Assembly: GCA_963808705.1 (NCBI GenBank)
Contig: CAWEHB010000016.1
Span: 1,043,735 to 1,107,734 of the forward strand
Reading direction: 5' to 3'
From: JASHPR01 sp963808705
GTDB taxonomy: Bacteria; Actinomycetota; Actinomycetes; Streptosporangiales; Streptosporangiaceae
Length of the DNA: 64,000 nt
Of this stretch, positions 17,583 to 25,320 are shown piece by piece (position 1 is the first letter of the stretch; every line of letters starts with the position of its first letter). Under the pieces are notes generated by a model that saw nothing but the letters and a program-made list of their open reading frames with translations, was not told where the DNA came from and ran no database searches. The translations under genes and the position numbers were made by a program.

Positions 17583-17616
17583 CGGCGACGTGAGCTCGGG
17601 GGTACCCACGTCGCCG
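17583..17616 (-). promoter_or_regulatory. Perfect 10-bp hairpin in the dapA leader
   Basis: Arms 17583-17592 (CGGCGACGTG) and 17607-17616 are exact complements around a 14-base loop. A leftward GATAAT box at 17628-17633 just upstream would put the hairpin at the 5' end of a leader of about 100 bases. It could stabilise the mRNA or bind a regulator. Confidence 0.45.
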
Positions 17617-17720
17617 GCGTCTGTCTCATTATCATCCGGCCCGGCCGTGGCGGCGCGCGTTCCAGGGAGGCACGGGGCGTCACGTTCCGTCTACTGGTGC
17701 ATCAGGACGGGTAACGGCAC

Positions 17721-17763
17721 AATAAATTACGAGGCCCCCCCATGTATGAGATGGAGGGGCCTC
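17721..17763 (-). terminator. Intrinsic terminator, leftward
   Basis: Arms 17731-17738 (GAGGCCCC) and 17756-17763 form a stem that, read leftwards, is followed by GTAATTTATT. It would stop transcripts coming from the right (SGNH hydrolase gene or a separate RNA) before the dapA promoter. Confidence 0.65.
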
Positions 17764-18080
17764 GCTCGGCCGTGCAGCCCAGCGTGCCGATCGCTCGGCT
17801 GGCCGGTTACCCAGCTGCTGTCCGCTGCCGACCGAACCGCCACCGCCAGACACCCGCCTGGAACTCCGGTTTCCCGGCCCTCCCTGCGTTCCGGAGTTGC
17901 CCCCGGATCAGCATCCGCGTGAGGTGGTGAGTGCATTTCTACTGCCTCGCCGAGTGCCCGCACAAGACCTTCAGGACAGCAATCTCAAGATTCTTTGGCC
18001 ATCCACAAGACACCCGCCGTTATCCCCCGCGTACCTCCGTTTTTCCACCGCTCCGTCCACACGCCGGTCCACAGGATCAG
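17764..18080. other. Long gap without a recognised gene
   Basis: Between the SGNH hydrolase stop and the leftward terminator lies AT-richer DNA with no protein I recognise. A minus-strand frame of up to 78 codons (to about 17963, ending inside the terminator at 17727) contains an ATG at about 17950 with weak ribosome signals; it has no known motif. Several TCCACA-type words (near 18002, 18056 and 18069) resemble degenerate DnaA boxes. The stretch could be a long 3' untranslated region or a small RNA ending at the terminator. Confidence 0.3.
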
Positions 18081-18148
18081 TGAGCCTTTTCATCCTCCTC
18101 ATGGCTGCCCGCTACTCTGGGCCCGAGGCCGGCGGATGAAAAGGCTCA
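18081..18148. repeat. 15-bp perfect inverted repeat over the SGNH hydrolase stop
   Basis: Arms 18081-18095 (TGAGCCTTTTCATCC) and 18134-18148 are exact complements around a 38-base loop; the right arm contains the stop codon of the hydrolase gene. It may be a processing or termination structure. Confidence 0.6.
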
Positions 18149-18757
18149 GCGCACCGCCAGGCTGCGCGGCGCCAGCCGGTCGGCGCAGGCGGCGGCCAGG
18201 AACTGGTGGCCGCGGCCGCCCAGGTGCACATGGTCGGGGGCGTACAGCTCCGGGTCGGCGGCGTCGGGCATGGCCCAGGCGTCGACGCACAAGGCACCGT
18301 AGGACTCCGCCTGCTCGCGGATGATGTCGCTGGCCAGCCGCAGGCGCTCGCGCGCGACCTCGGCCAGTTCCGGCGACAGCGCCATGATCGCCGTGACGTC
18401 CGGGAGGGTGCAGGTCAGGACGGTGGCCTGGGTGGCGGCCAGCGCCTCGAGCAGCTGCCCGAGATCGGCCTTGAAGCTCAGCTCGTCAAAGCCGCGGACG
18501 CGGACGTCGTTCATGCCCACCGTGACGCTGACCAGGTCGGGCCGGCAGGCGGTGACCGCGGGCAGCTGCTTGCCGAGCACCTGGCCCACGGTGGCACCGT
18601 CCACGGCCAGGTTGATCAGCCGGCACCGCACGGCGGTCCGCACGCTTAAGATGTCCGCGAGCCGCTGCGCCCAGCCGACCGGGCGCCCATCCCGCCCCTC
18701 GTCGCCTCTCCCGGCAGTGAGGCTGTCGCCCAGGGCGACATAAGTAGACCAGCTCAA
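18146..18757 (-). CDS. SGNH/GDSL-family hydrolase
   Basis: A 203-residue esterase or lipase-like protein: block I GDSLTAG near residue 11 holds the nucleophile serine, block III SVTVGMNDV and block V DHVHLGGRGH with the catalytic Asp and His. No signal peptide or membrane helix is present, so it should be cytoplasmic. The start is TTG at 18757, chosen because AGGGAGGGGAG lies just upstream and the family begins a few residues before GDSL; the open frame continues further into unlikely Gly/Arg-rich sequence. The substrate cannot be told. Confidence 0.85.
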   Translation of the reverse strand: MSWSTYVALGDSLTAGRGDEGRDGRPVGWAQRLADILSVRTAVRCRLINLAVDGATVGQVLGKQLPAVTACRPDLVSVTVGMNDVRVRGFDELSFKADLGQLLEALAATQATVLTCTLPDVTAIMALSPELAEVARERLRLASDIIREQAESYGALCVDAWAMPDAADPELYAPDHVHLGGRGHQFLAAACADRLAPRSLAVR

Positions 18758-18893
18758 GAGCTCCCCTCCCTCACATCCCGCAGCCCTGCTCCGTCCAACA
18801 GTCCCGCAGAGACCCCCCCTAGGGCAAGCCTGTACTTGCGGTCCGCCGGGACCGCCTGCTACGCCCCGGCCCGGGCCGCGCCATGCCCGCTGG

Positions 18894-19937
18894 TCAGAAG
18901 ACCGGGATGATGTCCTCGGCGTTGATGTCGGCGGAAACATCCACGCCCTCGATGTCGAGTTCCGGGATCGCGGGGAACTCGATGCCCCAGCGCAGCACGA
19001 TCGCGCGCACCCTGGCGATCGCGACCTTCCAGTTCTCGGCCTGCTCGTCGTAGGAGAGCACGCCGAGCCCGGCGTCCCGGGCGTGGTTCATCAGCACCCG
19101 GTGGTTGGGCAGGAAGTACGGCGGAAGCTCCCAGAAGCCCTCCGGGGGCTCCCAGAGAATCATCGACAGGAAGATGAAGCCCGCCCGGAGCTGGCGGGTG
19201 ATCGTGGCCTTGACCTCGTCGTTCAGGCCCGGCCACTCCTTCTCCAGGATCGTCATGCAGATCTGCAGGTGCCGCGACTCGTCCCGGCCGATCTTGTGAA
19301 ACATCTCGGAGAAGACCGGGTGCGTGGTGCCCGACGCCATGCCCCGGAACAGGGTCGAGGCCGCCATCTCCCCCATCATGAAGCTGGTGAACAGCACCGC
19401 GAGCGAGTACTTGCCGACCGCCTTGTTGTAGCCGCTCCAGTACCGGCCGCCGTTGTGGTACAGCCAGCCGATGTTGTTGTGCGCGGCGCGCTCCAGGTCC
19501 GTCGACGGGGTCCAGTCGAGCGGGCCGCCGGGCCACAGCGCCGCGATCGACCGCTGGCAGCACTCCTCGTGGTTCATCTCGTCGCGGGTGATCGAGAAGA
19601 AGCACTTCCGGACCGGGTCCTCCTGGTGCTGCTCGAAGGCGTGGATGGTGGCGCGGGCGAAGACCGCCGGGCCCGAGGCGTCGAAGTTGGCGAGCACCGA
19701 GAACCAGTACATGATCCCGAGGCGCTGCTCGACGGTGAAATCCTCGGCGCGCAGCCCGTCCCACGGCAGGTCAGCGGGATTCCAGGCCATCAGCTTGGAC
19801 TTCTGGTAGATCGACGCCAGCTTCTCCGTCTCGACCCGCCACTCCATCGGGTAGATGTTCGGCTGCGGGATCGCCGGCGCGGGCCAGAACCCGCCCTCCG
19901 GGATCGTCAGCTCGAGCTCGCGGTCCTGACCCGCCAT
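18894..19937 (-). CDS. Ferritin-like diiron protein (R2/AurF-like oxygenase candidate)
   Basis: A 347-residue, mostly helical protein carrying two diiron half-sites: TRDEMNHEECC near residue 120 and GRDESRHLQI near 225, with a further Glu in FMMGEMAAS before the second. Spacing resembles ribonucleotide-reductase R2-like and AurF-type N-oxygenases more than rubrerythrin. It lacks a signal peptide. It would use oxygen to oxidise an unknown substrate. GAGGTGG precedes the ATG at 19937. It is divergent from the cobalamin riboswitch operon and has no partner gene beside it. Confidence 0.6.
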   Translation of the reverse strand: MAGQDRELELTIPEGGFWPAPAIPQPNIYPMEWRVETEKLASIYQKSKLMAWNPADLPWDGLRAEDFTVEQRLGIMYWFSVLANFDASGPAVFARATIHAFEQHQEDPVRKCFFSITRDEMNHEECCQRSIAALWPGGPLDWTPSTDLERAAHNNIGWLYHNGGRYWSGYNKAVGKYSLAVLFTSFMMGEMAASTLFRGMASGTTHPVFSEMFHKIGRDESRHLQICMTILEKEWPGLNDEVKATITRQLRAGFIFLSMILWEPPEGFWELPPYFLPNHRVLMNHARDAGLGVLSYDEQAENWKVAIARVRAIVLRWGIEFPAIPELDIEGVDVSADINAEDIIPVF

Positions 19938-20136
19938 GTGACCACCTCATCCGTCCCGCCGGCCGCGGCCCGGGCGCCGTTGCCCTGGGCTGCGGACGGC
20001 AGCCTGGTGACAGCGTAAGCCCGATCCGGGCCGTAGCAGCAACGGCCCGGCGCCCGGCCGCGCCCGGTGAGAGCACGCGTGCGCCGGTGCCCGCGGCCGC
20101 CCGCAACGAGCCCGGGCTGCGGTACTGTACCCCTGT

Positions 20137-20290
20137 CCTGGGATAACCCAGGATGGCGCAGAGCCCAGCGAAGCCGGTGCGAATCCGGCGCTGTCCCGCA
20201 ACGGTGATGCCCGCCGGACGCACGGCACGCAGCGTGCCGCGCCCCGGGGGACGAGCCCGGACGCCTGACCCCGCGTCGACGACCTGTCCT
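20137..20290 (+). ncRNA. Cobalamin riboswitch
   Basis: The conserved core is plain: GAAGCCGGTGCGAATCCGG then CGCTGTCCCGCAACGGT (about 20170-20205), followed by a variable arm and the 3' B12-box-like GAGCCCGGACGCCTGACC (about 20253-20270). A CCTGGG-ATAA-CCCAGG hairpin (20137-20152) opens it and a TACTGT box lies just upstream. It precedes btuF, so cobalamin should switch off the uptake operon. Confidence 0.9.
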
Positions 20291-20346
20291 CGGAGGAAGG
20301 GCGGTTCGTTCCGATGCCCTCCCGGCGTCGTAGCGGGCGCACTTCG

Positions 20347-20367
20347 TCCTCCACGACCGACGGAGGA
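20347..20367 (+). promoter_or_regulatory. Ribosome-site-sequestering hairpin of the riboswitch
   Basis: TCCTCC at 20347-20352 pairs exactly with GGAGGA at 20362-20367, which is the btuF ribosome site. An upstream GGAGGA at about 20292-20297 could compete for the same TCCTCC. Control of translation start is therefore likely. Confidence 0.6.
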
Positions 20368-20372
20368 TGATC

Positions 20373-21344
20373 ATGCGGTCTCTCTCTCATCGCCTCGCGG
20401 CCCTCGCGGCCGCCGCGGCCCTGGCCCTGTCCGCCGTGGCCTGCGGCAGTTCCGGCTCGGCTACCACATCCGCCCCGGGCGCTGCCGCGGCCACCACCGG
20501 CAGCGGCACCTTCCCGGCTTCGATCAGCACCGCCATCGGGATGGTGCACGTCAAGTCCCGGCCCACGGCGATCATCTCCCTGTCGCCCACGGCCACCGAG
20601 ATGCTGTACGCGATCGGGGCCGGGCGCCAGGTCAAGGCCGTCGACAGCGACTCGGACTACCCGCCGCAGGCGCCCCGGACCAAGCTGGACGCGCTGAACC
20701 CCAACCTGGAGGCGATCGTCGCGTACAAGCCCGACCTGGTGGTCATCTCCAACTTCAGCGACAACTTCGACAGCCTGGCCAAGAGCCTGGCCGGCTTCTC
20801 GATCCCGGTCCTGTACCTGCCCGCCCCGGCCCGCCTGAGCGGCGTCTACTCCGAGTTCGACCAGCTTGGCCAGGCCACCGGCCATCTCGGCCAGGCCGAG
20901 CACGAGGACGCGAAGATCCGCGGCCAGATCAGCCAGATCGTCGCCTCGGTGCCGCGCCGCGCCCAGCCGATCAGCTACTACTACGAGCTCGACCAGACCT
21001 ACTACTCGGTCACGTCCGCGACGTTCGTCGGCAGCCTGCTCGCCCTGCTGGGCATGAAGAGCATCGCGGACGCCGCGTCCGGCGCCGCGTCGTCCGGCGG
21101 CTACCCGCAGCTGTCCTCCGAGTACATCGTCAAGGCCAACCCGGACTACATCATCCTGGCCGACACCATCTGCTGCCGCCAGGACGCGGCGACCGTGGCC
21201 GCGCGCCCCGGCTGGTCCAGCCTGGCCGCGGTGCAGGAAGGTCACATCATCCCGCTGAACGACGACATCGCCTCCCGCTGGGGACCGCGGATCGTCGACC
21301 TGCTGCGCACGGTGGCGACCGACATCACCAAGGGGTCCGGGTGA
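20373..21344 (+). CDS. btuF: Cobalamin ABC transporter substrate-binding lipoprotein
   Basis: A 323-residue lipoprotein: basic start, hydrophobic stretch and lipobox SAVAC near residue 25, then a type III (BtuF/FecB) binding domain (ISLSPTATEMLYAIGAG, YKPDLVVISNF, ANPDYIILAD). It captures cobalamin or a precursor outside the membrane. ATG at 20373 is preferred over the in-frame ATG at 20367 because GGAGG is six bases upstream. Its stop overlaps the GTG of btuC (GTGA). Confidence 0.88.
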   Translation: MRSLSHRLAALAAAAALALSAVACGSSGSATTSAPGAAAATTGSGTFPASISTAIGMVHVKSRPTAIISLSPTATEMLYAIGAGRQVKAVDSDSDYPPQAPRTKLDALNPNLEAIVAYKPDLVVISNFSDNFDSLAKSLAGFSIPVLYLPAPARLSGVYSEFDQLGQATGHLGQAEHEDAKIRGQISQIVASVPRRAQPISYYYELDQTYYSVTSATFVGSLLALLGMKSIADAASGAASSGGYPQLSSEYIVKANPDYIILADTICCRQDAATVAARPGWSSLAAVQEGHIIPLNDDIASRWGPRIVDLLRTVATDITKGSG

Positions 21345-22551
21345 CCGAAGCCGCGCCGAGACCGGACGCGCCCGGGCCGCCGCAGCCACGCAGCGGCCCG
21401 GCCCGCTCCGGCGCGCCCGGGACGCCGGACCCCGCGGTGCCCGACCCGGCCCGGACCGCCGCGCCCGACCCGTCCCCGGCCGCCGCGCCCGACCCGCCCC
21501 CGGCCGCCCTCGGGCGGGTACGGCCGGGACGCCCGCTGGTCATCGCGCTGGCGGCGCTGGTCGTCGCGCTGGCGGTCGGGGTGTCGGTCGGGCCGGCCGA
21601 CCTGTCCCTGACCACGGTGGCCGAGGCCCTGCTGGTACGGCTGCCGTGGCACCCGGCCCTGTCGGTGCCCCCGATCGACGTCGCGATCGTGTGGCAGATC
21701 AGGCTGCCGCGGGTGATCCTCGGCGCGCTGGTCGGCGCGATGCTGGCCGGGGGCGGGGCCGCCTACCAGGGCGTCTTCCGCAATCCGCTGGCCGACCCGT
21801 ACCTGCTCGGGGTCGCGGCCGGGCCGGCCTGGGCGCGACCCTGATCATCGTCGGCGGGGGCAGCACCGGCCTGCTGCCGGCCGCCGCGTTCACCGGGGCC
21901 GTCGGCGCGGTCGCGATCACGTACATCCTGGGCTCCGGCGCGGGCCGCGGCGGCGAGCCGGCCGGGATCGGCGGCGCCGTGACCTCGATCGTGCTGGCCG
22001 GCGTCGCGGTCGCCGCGCTGCTCACCGCCGTCCAGGAGTATCTGCAGCAGCAGCACACCCAGGAACTGCAGCAGATCTACACGTGGATCCTGGGCAGCCT
22101 GTCGCTGGCGTCGTGGTCGGACATCGCGCTGATCCTGCCGTACGTGGTCATCGCCGCCGGGCTGCTGCTGGCCCACCGGCGGCTGCTCGACGTGCTCCGG
22201 GTCGGCGAGGCCGAAGCGGACAGCCTCGGCGTGAACGTCGCCCGGCTGCGGCTGACCGTGGTGCTCGCGGCCACGCTCGGCACCGCCGCGGCGGTCGCGG
22301 TGACCGGGCTCATCGGCTTCGTCGGGATCATCGTGCCGCACACCGTCCGGCTCACCGCGGGCGCGAGCTACCGGATCGTGCTGCCGGTCTCGATGGTCGG
22401 CGGCGCCGCGTTCCTCGTCCTCGCCGATGTGGCGGCCAGGACGGTCCAGGCACCGTCCGAGGTGCCGCTCACCGTGATCACCGCGACGATCGGGGCCCCG
22501 TTCTTCCTGTTCGTGCTGCGATCGCGGCGCACCCGGCGGGACCTGTCATGA
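21341..22551 (+). pseudogene. btuC: Cobalamin ABC transporter permease, broken by a one-base frameshift
   Basis: A BtuC/FecCD-type permease of about 403 residues if repaired. The first part has a Pro/Ala-rich head and reads to QGVFRNPLADPYLLGVAAG, then stops as GPAWARP. The other frame resumes at GLGATLIIVGGGSTGLLPA and continues through LSLASWSDIALILPYVV and GFVGIIVPHTVRL to the end. Adding one G to the run at 21821-21823 joins them as GVAAGAGLGATLII. Start GTG at 21341 overlaps btuF, and the stop overlaps the ATG of btuD (ATGA), so the operon is intact in layout. The break may be a sequencing error. Confidence 0.88.
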
Positions 22552-23348
22552 TCAGCCTCGAGGACGTCCGGGTCAGCTACGGCACGGCGGTCGCGCTCGA
22601 CGGGGTCACCGAGCGCGCCGCGGACGGCGAGTGGCTCTGCGTGATCGGCCCCAACGGGGCCGGCAAGACCACCCTGCTGCAGGCGGTCGCCCGCCAGGTC
22701 CGCCACGACGGCCGCATCGGGGTCTGCGGCCAGCCGACCGCCAGGATGTCCCGCAGGAAGCTGGCCCGCCTGGTGGCCTACGTCCCGCAGCGGCCGCAAC
22801 TGCCGCCGGACATGACGGTCGGCGACTACGTGCTGCTGGGCCGCACGCCGCACATCGGTTACCTCCGGGTGGAGACCGACGCCGACCGGCGGATCAGCGG
22901 CGAGCTGATCGACCGGCTGGCCCTGTCCGCCCTGGCCGGCCGGGAGCTGCGGACGCTGTCCGGCGGCGAGCTACAGCGGCTCGTCCTGGCCCGCGCGCTG
23001 GCCCAGCAGGCGCCGGTCCTGCTGCTCGACGAGCCGACGAGCGCCCTGGACCTCGGCCGCCGGGTCGACGCGCTCGAACTGGTCGACGCGCTCCGCCGGG
23101 AGCGGTCGCTCACCGTCCTGTCCGCCGTGCACGACCTCACCCTGGCCGGGCAGTTCGCCGACCGGCTGCTGCTCCTCGACGGCGGCCGCGTGGCCGCCAG
23201 CGGGGCGCCGCCGGACGTGCTGCGCGACGACGTGCTCCGCCCGCACTTCGGGCCGGGGGTCGAGGTGCTGACTACCGGCAGCGGCGACCGCGCGGTCATT
23301 TCCCGCCGCCTGCCGCGCGGCACCGCGCCGACCAGGCTGCCCGACTGA
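22548..23348 (+). CDS. btuD: Cobalamin ABC transporter ATPase
   Basis: A 266-residue ABC ATPase with Walker A GPNGAGKTT near residue 35, signature LSGGELQR, Walker B VLLLDEPTSALD and the H-loop AVHDLTL. It powers uptake through the BtuC permease. ATG at 22548 overlaps the btuC stop by four bases. A Ser/Arg-rich C-terminal tail follows the ATPase domain. Riboswitch, binding protein and permease context supports cobalamin rather than siderophore. Confidence 0.92.
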   Translation: MISLEDVRVSYGTAVALDGVTERAADGEWLCVIGPNGAGKTTLLQAVARQVRHDGRIGVCGQPTARMSRRKLARLVAYVPQRPQLPPDMTVGDYVLLGRTPHIGYLRVETDADRRISGELIDRLALSALAGRELRTLSGGELQRLVLARALAQQAPVLLLDEPTSALDLGRRVDALELVDALRRERSLTVLSAVHDLTLAGQFADRLLLLDGGRVAASGAPPDVLRDDVLRPHFGPGVEVLTTGSGDRAVISRRLPRGTAPTRLPD

Positions 23349-23452
23349 ACGCTCAGCTCCGGGGCTGGCCGCTCCTGGCCACCCCGCCACCCGGCCGCCG
23401 ACGGCACCCTGGCCAGCTCGGCTACCCAGCCGCCGACGCCGGCCACTCTATG

Positions 23453-23466
23453 ATTACAGCATTACA
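23453..23466. repeat. AT-rich 14-mer ATTACAGCATTACA (copy 1)
   Basis: Two ATTACA words eight bases apart, between the convergent btuD and acyl-CoA dehydrogenase genes. A copy differing at one base is found in the promoter of the HtrA-like gene at 33747-33760. Confidence 0.45.
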
Positions 23467-23511
23467 GTTATCGGGCTGACTCTCAACCGGCTACCGGGAC
23501 GGCGCGCCTGG

Positions 23512-24654
23512 TTAGACGCCGAGCCCGCGGCCGATGATCTCCTTCATGATCTCCGTGGTCCCCCCGAAGATCGTCTGCACCCGGCCGTCCAGGTACGCCC
23601 GCGCCACCGGGTACTCCCGCATGTAGCCGTAGCCGCCGTGCAGCTGGACGCACCGGTCCACCACCCGGTTGCACAGCTCGGTGTCCCACCACTTGACCAT
23701 CGAGGCGTCCTCGTTCGACAGCCGCCCGGCGTTGTGCTCCATCACGGCCTTGTCGGTGAAAGCGCGCGCCACGGCCAGCTCGGTGGCCATCTCGGCCAGC
23801 AGGAACCGGTTGTACTGGAACCGGCCGATCGGCCGCCCGAACGCCTGCCGCTGCTTGCAGTACTCCAGCGTGTCCTCGAACACCTTCTCCGCGCCGGCCA
23901 GGGCGGTGGTGCCGATCGCGACCCGCTCCCTCGGCAGGTTCTGCATCAGGGCGATGAACCCGCCGCCCTCGTCGCCGAGCAGGTTCTCGGCCGGCACCCG
24001 CACGTCGGAGAAGAACAGCTCGGAGGTGTCCTGGGCGTGCATGCCGACCTTGTCCAGGTTGCGGCCGCGCTCGAAGCCGGCCATGCCGCGCTCGACCACC
24101 AGCAGGCTGATCCCCTGGTAGCCCGGGTCGGGGTCGGTGCGAGCCACCACGATCACCAGGTCGGCCAGCTGGCCGTTGGAGATGAACGTCTTCTGGCCGT
24201 TGAGCACGTAGTGGTCGCCATCGCGGACCGCCGAGGCGCGGATCCCCTGCAGGTCGCTGCCGGCCCCGGGCTCGCTCATCGCGATCGCGGTGATGATCTC
24301 GCCGGAGCAGTAACCGGGCAGCCAGCGCTCGCACTGCCGGGGACTGGCCAGCCGCCGCAGGTACTGGCCGTTGATGTCGTTGTGCACCGAGAACCCCGGG
24401 CCGTGCGCGCCCGCCCGGGCCAGCTCCTCGTTCATGATGAGGTAGAACCGGTAGTCAGGATTCCCGCCGCCGCCGTATTTCTCGTCGATGTCGATCCCCA
24501 GCAGCCCGGCTCTTCCGGCCGCGAGCCACACGTCCCTGGACACGACGCCGTCCCGCTCCCACTGCTCGTGGTAAGGGGCGATCTCGGCCGCGATGAACGC
24601 GCGCACCATGGCGCGGAACGCCTCGTGCTCGCTGGTGAAGATGTCCCGCTGCAT
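23512..24654 (-). CDS. Acyl-CoA dehydrogenase
   Basis: A 380-residue flavoprotein of beta-oxidation type: ITAIAMSEPGAGSDLQGI and QKTFISNG (FAD and substrate contacts), the catalytic glutamate region YPVARAYLDGRVQTIFGGTTEIMKEII near the end, and QLHGGYGYM. The YLDGRVQTIFGGTTE end resembles long-chain and branched-chain members. ATG at 24654 is used; a GTG directly before it is possible. It stands alone between convergent btuD and the divergent CMD-like gene, so its substrate is unknown. Confidence 0.92.
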   Translation of the reverse strand: MQRDIFTSEHEAFRAMVRAFIAAEIAPYHEQWERDGVVSRDVWLAAGRAGLLGIDIDEKYGGGGNPDYRFYLIMNEELARAGAHGPGFSVHNDINGQYLRRLASPRQCERWLPGYCSGEIITAIAMSEPGAGSDLQGIRASAVRDGDHYVLNGQKTFISNGQLADLVIVVARTDPDPGYQGISLLVVERGMAGFERGRNLDKVGMHAQDTSELFFSDVRVPAENLLGDEGGGFIALMQNLPRERVAIGTTALAGAEKVFEDTLEYCKQRQAFGRPIGRFQYNRFLLAEMATELAVARAFTDKAVMEHNAGRLSNEDASMVKWWDTELCNRVVDRCVQLHGGYGYMREYPVARAYLDGRVQTIFGGTTEIMKEIIGRGLGV

Positions 24655-24785
24655 CACCCGTTTCCCCCCAGCCGCCGGTTCGCCGTCCGCACCGCGAACC
24701 TAACACGCCGGTCGCCGGCGCTCACCCGGTGTCACACACGCTGGCTGCCGATACTGGTAGGCATGGCGAGGGAAGGGGGGACACG

Positions 24786-25320
24786 ATGACCAGCGACAGT
24801 GACACGGCCACGCAGTTCCTGCCCCGCGCCGAGGTGAGCGACGTAGCCCGGGCCATCCTCGATGATGACCGCGCGGAGATGGGGTTCGAGATGAACGCTT
24901 CCCGGCTCTGGGCGTACGACCCGGAGGCGATGAACGGCCTGTTTGACGTGATGGGAGAGGTCACCTCGAGACGGCCCTTTACGCTCAGGGAGCGGGGCAT
25001 CCTGGTCGCGGCGTGCGCATCGTCGCTCGGCGACTCCTGCTGCTCCCTGGCCTGGGGGACCAAGCTGGCCGGGGAAGCCGATCCACGGCTCGCGGCCGGC
25101 GTGCTCAGCGGCGATGACTCGGAACTGAGCGCGCCCGAGCGCGCGATGGCGACGTGGGCCCGTCAGGTCGCGCGGGACCCGAACGGCACCGACGCCCGCG
25201 ACGTGCAGGCGCTCAGGGACGCGGGCTTTGACGATGCCGACATCTTCGCCATGACCGTGTACGTCGCGCTTCGCCTGGCGTTCTCCACGGTCAACGACGC
25301 ACTCGGCGTGCGCCCGCAGG
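24786..25320 (+). pseudogene. AhpD-like carboxymuconolactone decarboxylase-family protein, 3' end lost
   Basis: About 178 residues of an AhpD-like protein: PFTLRERGILVAACASSLGDSCCSLAWGTKL with the cysteine motif, then ARQVARDPNGTDARDVQALRDAGFDDADIFAMTVYVALRLAFSTVNDALGVRP. Just after the point where this family normally ends, near 25315-25320, the frame passes without a stop into the antisense of the SARP gene and stays open to 26240. So the native stop is missing. The ATG at 24786 follows a GAAGGGGGG site. The family uses cysteines in peroxide or redox chemistry. Confidence 0.7.

Noticed and set aside
17995..18075. Three TCCACA-type words that resemble DnaA boxes, suggesting an origin
   Set aside because: None matches TTGTCCACA closely, and no dnaA, dnaN or other origin-linked gene is near. 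Chance or a minor DnaA-binding site is likelier.
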